Positions 58,534 through 64,000 of a stretch of 64,000 nt of DNA are shown here, piece after piece (within the stretch, counting starts at the first letter, position 1; every line of letters starts with the position of its first letter). The stretch spans positions 50,874 to 114,873 of the forward strand of contig NZ_JAPMXC010000010.1 of the NCBI RefSeq assembly GCF_026624755.1, read 5' to 3'. A program made the position numbers and the translations under genes. Origin of the DNA: Robbsia betulipollinis. Lineage in GTDB: Bacteria > Pseudomonadota > Gammaproteobacteria > Burkholderiales > Burkholderiaceae. Under the pieces are notes generated by a model that saw only the letters and a program-made list of their open reading frames with translations, made no database searches and was not told the DNA's origin.

Positions 58534-58720
58534 GGGGGCTGCGGTGATTCCGGTGGTAGCGCCGTATGCAAGCTGCGACAGGATGCCGATCAGGGCGCTA
58601 GTCTACGACATTCGTTCCAGGGCTTTGGTTCGCCAGACCGCACAGCGCATCAAGATGGCGACATGTCGCGCGCGCGGCGAGGATAATGCGGGTCTTCCCA
58701 TTCGATGGAGCGCCCGCGCC

Positions 58721-59284
58721 ATGTCTTCCGAGCCCCGCTTTCCTGCCGCGGCGCCCCGCACCACGCTGGTGCTGGGCGGCGCGCGCTCCGGCAAGAGCCT
58801 GCATGCCGAACGGCTGGCGCGCGACACCGGCCGGCCGGTACGCTACATCGCCACGGCCGCGCATCCGCGGGACGATGCGGAATTCGCCGCGCGGATCGCC
58901 CTGCACGCCGCGCGCCGGCCCGGCGACTGGACCGTGACCGAGGCCGGTGCGGACCTGGCCGCCGCGCTGGCGGCGGCCGACACGCCGGCCGGCTGCATCC
59001 TGCTCGACTGCCTGACCCTCTGGTTGAGCGGCCTGCTGTGCCCGCGCGATGGCGCGGCGCCGCTGGCCGACTGGGCAATGCAGCTGGCCCGCTTCGACGC
59101 CGCCCTGCGGGCGACGCGCGGCGTGGTGATCGTCGTCAGCAATGAGATCGGTCTGGGCGTGGTGCCGATGGGCGCGCTCACGCGGCACTATGTGGACGAA
59201 CTCGGACGGCTCAACCAGCGAGTCGCGGCGTGCTGCGAACGGGTGATCCTCAGCGTCGCGGGGTTGCCGCTTACCATCAAGTGA
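58721..59284 (+). CDS. cobU: Adenosylcobinamide kinase/phosphate guanylyltransferase
   Basis: CobU (187 residues) phosphorylates and guanylylates adenosylcobinamide in the nucleotide-loop assembly of cobalamin. The P-loop GGARSGKS (near residue 20), the guanylylation region HAARRPGDW, LLDCLTLWLSGLL and NEIGLGVVPMGALTRHYVDELGRLNQ are conserved. ATG 58721 gives the normal length; the frame open from 58532 lacks support. It stands alone on the plus strand and converges on cobC, with 90 nt between them. Confidence 0.94.
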   Translation: MSSEPRFPAAAPRTTLVLGGARSGKSLHAERLARDTGRPVRYIATAAHPRDDAEFAARIALHAARRPGDWTVTEAGADLAAALAAADTPAGCILLDCLTLWLSGLLCPRDGAAPLADWAMQLARFDAALRATRGVVIVVSNEIGLGVVPMGALTRHYVDELGRLNQRVAACCERVILSVAGLPLTIK

Positions 59285-59374
59285 GGGCGGAATCGTTCAG
59301 CGCAAGGGGGCGTGCGCGCTGGGAAGCGGCCATCCGGGCCGTAGTCCGGGCGCCCATCGAGGCTTCTTTTCGGC

Positions 59375-60058
59375 TCAGCCGTTCCACAGCGCCAGGCTCC
59401 AGCGCCCGTCGGTCCGCGCGCGGCTGAGCCGGCAGATGCCGGTCATCTGCAGCGTCCAGTCGAGGCAGGTCAGCGTCGGCAGCGACAAGGCGCGCGCGGT
59501 CATCACGCGGATGACGCCGGCATGCGTCAGCACCACCGTCGCGGCACCGGTCGCCGTCGCACGGGCGCCGATATCACTCAGCCAGCTGTCCGTGCGTGCG
59601 GCCAGTTGCGCGACTGATTCGCCGCCGTGCGGTGCCGCATGCTCGATATCGGCGGCCCAGGCATCCAGCGCCGCGCGGGGCACGTCGTCCCAGCGCCGGC
59701 CTTCCCAGTCGCCGAAATCGAGTTCCGCCAGGCGCGGATCCGGGGCGAGCGCGGGGGGGGTGTCTGTCAGGCTGTCCGCCGCGTCGTCTGCTGCATTGCC
59801 TGCCGCACCGTGCGCTGCATCGGCCGCCGCATCGGTCACCTGATCGCCGGGCCGTTGCGCCAGCGCCCGCGCCACCTCCATGCAGCGCCGCAGCGGGCTG
59901 CTATGGAGCGCGTACGACCCGATGCCGAGCCGGGCGAGTTTCGCGGCGATCGCCGTCGCGCCGGCGGCGGCGGTGTCGAGCAGGGGCACATCGCTGCGCC
60001 CATAGCATTGACCGGGCGGCACGGCCACCGCCGGATGCCGGATCAGGACGAGATCCAT
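59375..60058 (-). CDS. cobC: Adenosylcobalamin/alpha-ribazole phosphatase
   Basis: This 227-residue histidine phosphatase removes the 5'-phosphate from alpha-ribazole phosphate or adenosylcobalamin-5'-phosphate in the last stages of B12 synthesis. The catalytic RHG-type motif is LIRHPAV near the N-terminus, where Gly is replaced by Pro, a common variation in CobC. Later landmarks are SSPLRRC, ELDFGDWEGRRWDDVP, HGGES and LTHAGVIRV. A low-complexity insert (about DNA 59755-59845, encoding DAAADAAHGAAGNAADDAAD) lengthens the domain. A run of eight C residues lies at its end in the coding strand. The start at 60058 overlaps the cobS stop by 16 nt. Confidence 0.9.
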   Translation of the reverse strand: MDLVLIRHPAVAVPPGQCYGRSDVPLLDTAAAGATAIAAKLARLGIGSYALHSSPLRRCMEVARALAQRPGDQVTDAAADAAHGAAGNAADDAADSLTDTPPALAPDPRLAELDFGDWEGRRWDDVPRAALDAWAADIEHAAPHGGESVAQLAARTDSWLSDIGARATATGAATVVLTHAGVIRVMTARALSLPTLTCLDWTLQMTGICRLSRARTDGRWSLALWNG

Positions 60059-60855
60059 CCCAGCACCACCAGATAGATCGCGATTTCGAATACCTGCTGC
60101 GCGAGGCCCAGGCAGTCGCCGGTATAGCCGCCGAGCCGCCGTTTGAACCACCGGCCCAGCGCCACGTGCAGCAGCAGTCCGACCATGAGGCAGAGCGCGC
60201 CCAGCCGCGTGCCGGCGCCGAACAGGCCGGGCAGCCCGATCAGCAGCGCGACGGCGGCCGCGCGCGGGGAGCGCTGCGCGAACGCACGCGACTTGCCGTC
60301 GGCACGTGCGTAGTCGAGCGTCGCCACATAGACGATCGCGCCGGCGCGACTGGCCATGTGGGCGGCGATCATCCAGCCGGCGGCGGCCAGCGGGTGGCGT
60401 TGCGCCAGCGCCGTGAGGGCCTGCCATTTCACGAGCAGGGCGACCACCACGCCGATCGCGCCGAAAGCGCCGATCCGCGAATCCTTCATGATGCGCAGTA
60501 CGTCTTCGCGGGCATGCGCGCCGCCGAACGCGTCGCAGCAATCGGCGAGGCCATCCTCATGCAGCGCGCCGCTTGCCAGCAGCGTCGCCGCCATCGACAG
60601 CAGCACCGCCAGGGCCGCCGGCAGCACCTGTAGCGCCAGTCCATAAATCAGGGCGCCCGCGCTTCCGATCACCAGACCGACCAGCGGCAGATAGCGGCCC
60701 GACGCGGCCAGCCGCGCCTGCGAGAACGCCAGCCGCGACGGCACCGGCAGGCGGCTGAAATAGCCGAAGGCCGTCAGAACGATGCAGGCTTCCTCCCGCG
60801 TGCGGGCGTACGCCCCACGCACGCGCGTGCCGTCGGTCATGGTCATGGCCCGCAT
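60043..60855 (-). CDS. cobS: Adenosylcobinamide-GDP ribazoletransferase
   Basis: CobS (270 residues) is the polytopic inner-membrane enzyme that joins adenosylcobinamide-GDP and alpha-ribazole. It has about six hydrophobic helices. The conserved ALHEDGLADCCDAFGG segment holds the metal-binding acidic residues, followed by MKDSRIGAFG, SRAGAI and the C-terminal RRLGGYTGDCLGLAQQV. The start is taken as ATG 60855 (ATG 60846 is possible) with a GGGGA site. It follows cobT after 24 nt and overlaps cobC, forming a three-gene unit cobT-cobS-cobC. Confidence 0.94.
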   Translation of the reverse strand: MRAMTMTDGTRVRGAYARTREEACIVLTAFGYFSRLPVPSRLAFSQARLAASGRYLPLVGLVIGSAGALIYGLALQVLPAALAVLLSMAATLLASGALHEDGLADCCDAFGGAHAREDVLRIMKDSRIGAFGAIGVVVALLVKWQALTALAQRHPLAAAGWMIAAHMASRAGAIVYVATLDYARADGKSRAFAQRSPRAAAVALLIGLPGLFGAGTRLGALCLMVGLLLHVALGRWFKRRLGGYTGDCLGLAQQVFEIAIYLVVLGWISS

Positions 60856-60879
60856 GCCGGGTGGTCCCCGCCGCCGGTC

Positions 60880-62052
60880 CTAGCCATCGTGGCGCTCGCC
60901 GGCATGCGCCTTGTCGTCGATGCCCGCCGAGGCAAAGCTCGCCATATCGCACAGGAATGCCGCCGCGGCGCGCACCAGCGGCAGGGCGAGCGCCGCGCCC
61001 GTGCCTTCGCCCAGGCGCAGGCCCAGCGCCAGCAGCGGGTCCGCCGCCAGCCGTTCGAGCATGGCGCGGTGCCCGCTCTCGTCGGAGACATGGGAAAAGA
61101 CGCAGTAATGCCGCACGTCCGGGGCGATCGCGAGCGCCGCGAGCAGCGCCGCGGTCACGACGAACCCGTCCACGAGGATGATCATGTCGCGGGCGGCCGC
61201 TTCGATGAAGGCACCGGCCATCGCGGCGATTTCGAAACCGCCGAAGAACGCCAGCGTGGCCATCGCATCGGCTTGCTGGGGGTGATGCGACAGCGCTTTC
61301 GCCAGCACGCCGCGCTTGCGCGCGAGCCCGGCATCGTCGAGTCCGGTGCCCCGGCCCACGCAGGCGTCGATCGGCAGCGCGCAATAGCGGCTCATCAGGC
61401 AGGCGGCGGCCGACGTATTGCCGATCCCCATCTCGCCGAACCCGATCGTATTCGTGCCCCGCGCGGCGTGATGCGCGACGCGGGCGGCGCCGAGCGCCAT
61501 CGCGCGCCGCACCTCGTCGTCCGACATCGCCGGCGCTTCGCTGAAATCGCGCGTACCCAGACCGATCGGCGTGTTGACCAGCATCGCCGCATCCGGCAGG
61601 TCGCAGGCCACGCCCGCGTTGATCACTTCCAGGGTCAACCCGGAGAGGGCACTGAAGACATTGATCGCCGCGCCGCCGGCGATGAAGTTCGCCACCATCT
61701 GCGCGGTCACCGCCTGCGGGTAGGGGCTCACGCCGTGCCGCACGATGCCGTGATCGCCTGCGAACACCAGCATCGCCGGGCGCGTGATCGTCGGCCGGGA
61801 CGTCTGTTGTATCAGGCCGATCTGCAGCGCGAGCGACTCGATCCGCCCCAGGCTGCCGGGCGGTTTCGTCTTGGCGTCGATGATCGCCTGCAGGCCGGCG
61901 CGCCGGGTCGCGTCCGGCGCGTGGACGTAGCCGGCGTAGCGGGCGGCGGAACTCGCATCGGCGGATGCGCTGGCGGATGCATCGACGGATGTGTCGCGCG
62001 GCGCATCGGCGAAGCGGCAGAGCGCGCTCGCGGTAGGCAGGGGGTCGGGCAT
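60880..62052 (-). CDS. cobT: Nicotinate-nucleotide--dimethylbenzimidazole phosphoribosyltransferase
   Basis: CobT (390 residues) makes alpha-ribazole phosphate from dimethylbenzimidazole and nicotinate mononucleotide. Family motifs are FAGDHGIVRHGVSPYPQAVTAQMV, INVFSALSGLTLEVINAGV, FGEMGIGNTSAAA and DGFVVTAALLAALAI. The family length is about 350. The surplus lies in the N-terminal region, where a short Ala/Ser/Asp repeat (DASASASADASSAA, DNA about 61941-61999) precedes the conserved YAGYVHAPD. ATG 62052 has a TTGAGGAAACC site. No cobalamin riboswitch motif was recognised in the 179-nt upstream region. Confidence 0.94.
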   Translation of the reverse strand: MPDPLPTASALCRFADAPRDTSVDASASASADASSAARYAGYVHAPDATRRAGLQAIIDAKTKPPGSLGRIESLALQIGLIQQTSRPTITRPAMLVFAGDHGIVRHGVSPYPQAVTAQMVANFIAGGAAINVFSALSGLTLEVINAGVACDLPDAAMLVNTPIGLGTRDFSEAPAMSDDEVRRAMALGAARVAHHAARGTNTIGFGEMGIGNTSAAACLMSRYCALPIDACVGRGTGLDDAGLARKRGVLAKALSHHPQQADAMATLAFFGGFEIAAMAGAFIEAAARDMIILVDGFVVTAALLAALAIAPDVRHYCVFSHVSDESGHRAMLERLAADPLLALGLRLGEGTGAALALPLVRAAAAFLCDMASFASAGIDDKAHAGERHDG

Positions 62053-62231
62053 GCGCAGGTTTCCTCAAGAGAGAGCGGGGAGGGCGTCGCCCGAATGGTC
62101 GCGATTCTCTCATACGCGTGCTGCTCGCGACCGGGGCGCCGCATGGCGGGCGCAGGCCGATCGAGGCACAATCCTGTCTTGTCGGCGCTCTTCCAGGTCT
62201 TCCCCGATTTTATTCGCTTCCGATTCGACCG

Positions 62232-63650
62232 ATGCCCAATCTGCCCCACGCCATTCCCCCGCACGGCACCGCCGTCCGACATGACGGTGAACGCCGGTCC
62301 CCCCGCGTGATCGCGGCGCGTATCGTGCAGCCCCCGCCCACGACGGCGGTGCCGTCCCGCGATCCGCTCCGGTGGCCCCCGGCCTTCGCCCGGCCCCTCG
62401 CACGCGGTGCCCGGTACGCGTGCGCCGCCTGGATGGCGGCCGCGACCATCGCGAGCGTCCCGGCGCGGGCGGCGGACGCCGGGCACTGGGTGGCGGCATG
62501 GGCCACCGCACAACAGCCGGTCGCGCAGCACCCGGACACGCCGGCGTTCAACCGCGCGCCGAATCTCGCCGGGCAGACGGTGCGCCAGATCCTGGCTCCC
62601 CGCATCGCCGGAGACGACTGGCGCGTGCGCGTCTCGAACCGTTATGGACGCACGCCGTTGACGATCGACGCCGTCTCGCTCGCGCCCGCCGGACGCGGCG
62701 CCGCGCTTGCGGGCGCGGCGCAGGCCGTGCATTTCGGCGGCGCGCGCGGGGTGACGCTGGCGGCCGGCGCATCACGCGAGAGCGATCCGGTGGCGGTGCA
62801 TCTGGACGCCGGGCCGGTTGCGCTCAGCCTGCATCTCGCCGCGGGCGTCCCGACGCCGGGCGACTGGCACAAGGTCGCGAGCCAGGTGAGCTATGTGGCG
62901 ACTGACGGGGATCATGTTCAGGATGTTTCCGGCGGCGCTTTTCATGCCGGCCCGACCTCGTGGTTCTTCGTCGACGCGCTGCTGACGCACGCCACCGACG
63001 ACGCGCGTACCGCGGTGGCAATCGGCGACTCGATCACCGACGGCATGCGCTCGAGCCTGAACGCCAACCGCCGGTGGCCCGACGCCCTGGCGCGGCGCCT
63101 GGCGAGCGACCCCGCGACGGCTCGCGTCGCCGTCGTCAATCTGGGCATCAGCGGCAACCGCCTGTTGAACGATTCCGCCTGCTATGGCGAGAAGCTGGCG
63201 GAGCGTTATCCGCACGATGCGCTCGACATGCCCGGCGGCCGCTACGTGATCGCGCTGATCGGCATCAACGACATCAATTTCCCGGCGATGCCGAAGCGCC
63301 GCGGCCTGGATTGCGACGAGCCGCATACCTTCGTTTCCGCAGCGGATCTCGAAGCGGGCTATCGCCGTCTCATCGAGGCCGCGCACCGCGCGCATCGCCT
63401 GATCTACGGCGCGACGTTGACGCCGGCGGATCTACCGCCGGATCGCGAGGCGATCCGCGCCGCCGTGAACCAGTGGATCCGCACCAGCGGCGCGTTCGAT
63501 GCGGTCATCGATTTCGATCAGGCATTGCGCGACCCACGTCGACCGCAGGTGCTGATCGCCCGCTACGACAGCGGCGATCATATCCACCCGAGCGACGCCG
63601 GCTATCAGGCGATGGCCGACGCGATACCCGTCAAACTGTTCACGCGCTGA
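62232..63650 (+). CDS. Secreted SGNH/GDSL-type esterase
   Basis: The 472-residue (from ATG 62232) protein has the SGNH hydrolase blocks: Ser in AVAIGDSITDG, Gly in LGISGNRLL, Asn in ALIGINDINF and the Asp/His pair in YDSGDHIHPSDAGY. An N-terminal domain of about 200 residues (with WVAAWATAQQPV, VRQILAPRIAGDDWRVRVSNRYG) is family-typical. The start is uncertain: a GTG at 62349 would give an Arg-containing signal peptide (PLARGARYACAAWMAAATIASVPARA) that fits export better. The enzyme is probably periplasmic or secreted and esterifies or hydrolyses an unknown substrate. It is divergent from cobT. Confidence 0.85.
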   Translation: MPNLPHAIPPHGTAVRHDGERRSPRVIAARIVQPPPTTAVPSRDPLRWPPAFARPLARGARYACAAWMAAATIASVPARAADAGHWVAAWATAQQPVAQHPDTPAFNRAPNLAGQTVRQILAPRIAGDDWRVRVSNRYGRTPLTIDAVSLAPAGRGAALAGAAQAVHFGGARGVTLAAGASRESDPVAVHLDAGPVALSLHLAAGVPTPGDWHKVASQVSYVATDGDHVQDVSGGAFHAGPTSWFFVDALLTHATDDARTAVAIGDSITDGMRSSLNANRRWPDALARRLASDPATARVAVVNLGISGNRLLNDSACYGEKLAERYPHDALDMPGGRYVIALIGINDINFPAMPKRRGLDCDEPHTFVSAADLEAGYRRLIEAAHRAHRLIYGATLTPADLPPDREAIRAAVNQWIRTSGAFDAVIDFDQALRDPRRPQVLIARYDSGDHIHPSDAGYQAMADAIPVKLFTR

Positions 63651-63926
63651 ACGAGGCGCAGCCACCGGGTGAGCCGAACGGCGGGTGCCCGGTGACCTGT
63701 TTTCCCCTTTTTTCGAAAACCGCTTGCACGGATGGCGGAACTAATATTCGCCTCCCCGCTGCAGAAACAGGCCAGCGAGTGCCGCGAAAGCGGCGCGGCG
63801 CAGGCGGTGAAAGCGAGGCGGGACGGGGGTTTGGCAACGGTGGAGCGGGTGTTTGACGCTTGACCGGCAGGACGCCGAACCCGCCGGGTCGAACAGGATG
63901 TTGCAGCGAAAGCCGAAACAAAATGC
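63651..63926. other. Intergenic region before outward promoter
   Basis: No gene is recognised between the SGNH esterase and the right-edge promoter. Several overlapping open frames exist on the minus strand, but they lack ribosome sites and typical codon bias. The sequence is fairly GC-rich with short purine runs, turning AT-richer near 63900. Confidence 0.4.
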
Positions 63927-63955
63927 TTGACGAAATTGCAGAAGCGGTACATAAT
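63927..63955 (+). promoter_or_regulatory. Strong outward promoter, rRNA-operon-like
   Basis: TTGACG (63927-63932) and CATAAT (63950-63955) are separated by exactly 17 bp, each one base from consensus. An A-rich patch (CGAAACAAAATGC) lies just upstream, as an UP element would. The downstream leader CTCGCTTCTCTGCTGC resembles the start of Burkholderia rRNA operon leaders as I remember them. A 16S rRNA gene would then begin a few hundred bases beyond the window. That identification is inference. Confidence 0.55.
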
Positions 63956-64000
63956 CTCGCTTCTCTGCTGCACGGTACTTAACCGGCAGCAAGCAGTAGG

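Noticed and set aside
62053..62231. Possible cobalamin riboswitch upstream of cobT
   Set aside because: The 179-nt spacer lacks the conserved B12-box and pairing pattern I would expect.
63605..63992. Minus-strand open frames at the right edge
   Set aside because: They overlap each other, have no ribosome sites and lie over the outward promoter; frames of this kind are often miscalled next to rRNA operons.

Overview
The window is one contiguous stretch of a very GC-rich (roughly two-thirds G+C or more) Gram-negative chromosome. Gene content and order point to the Betaproteobacteria, order Burkholderiales, most likely family Burkholderiaceae: a methionine synthase split into two genes, an argS-SPOR-dsbA-SDR run, a ferredoxin-hydrolase-dacC-ybeD run, PsiF-, DUF4148-, DUF3567- and DUF2917-type small proteins, a 'Gcr' membrane protein and an orphan HpnB glycosyltransferase. 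I cannot name the genus from the sequence alone. The region looks like core chromosome. I see no insertion sequence, prophage, CRISPR array, tRNA or rRNA gene, although a strong promoter resembling those that drive Burkholderia rRNA operons fires out of the right edge.

Layout. 1-2.7 kb: the tail of a DUF4142 gene, then an alcohol dehydrogenase and an MFS exporter on the minus strand. 2.7-9.6 kb: a fructose phosphotransferase locus, with a LacI-type regulator facing fruB-fruK-fruA across a control region that carries a palindromic operator inside a sigma70-like promoter. 10-20.4 kb: HpnB and a coupled lipoprotein, small secreted proteins, the Gcr membrane protein, a LysR regulator, a PIG-L deacetylase, an SBF-type transporter and a nitronate monooxygenase-like enzyme. 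20.8-29 kb: ilvD, a MaoC-like hydratase, a secreted hydrolase, carbonic anhydrase, an MBL-fold hydrolase, an orphan peptide-binding protein and an SDR. 29-32.6 kb: dsbA, a SPOR protein and argS. 33-37.6 kb: split metH and DUF3567. 38-42 kb: a truncated hydrolase with a hexanucleotide repeat, a DUF3108 protein, a degenerate fumarylacetoacetate hydrolase and a chalcone isomerase-like protein. 42-45.7 kb: a ferritin-like protein, rfaE2 (heptose activation), coaX (CoA) and birA (biotin). 45.8-50.8 kb: a four-gene MCE lipid-transport operon (STAS-permease, ATPase, MCE protein, lipoprotein) followed by a VanZ protein. 50.8-56.9 kb: ferredoxin, hydrolase, dacC, ybeD, an inserted LysR/DUF2917 pair, and lipB-lipA (lipoate synthesis). 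57-62 kb: a GNAT enzyme, a DUF1835 protein and the late cobalamin genes cobU, cobC, cobS and cobT. These supply the B12 used by the MetH encoded 25 kb away. The window ends with an SGNH esterase and the outward promoter.

The most unusual theme is recurrent low-complexity expansion. Perfect or near-perfect tandem repeats of 6, 9, 12 and 15 bp, all multiples of three, sit inside reading frames (a PS-repeat, a VA[IN]DR-repeat, PADT- and PDTP-repeats). Ala/Pro/Ser/Thr/Asp-rich inserts also interrupt or extend housekeeping enzymes (ArgS, CoaX, BirA, CobC, CobT, FruK). Two 14-bp arrays, which are not multiples of three, lie only between genes. Starts were chosen from ribosome-binding sites and family alignment from memory; no search could be run.
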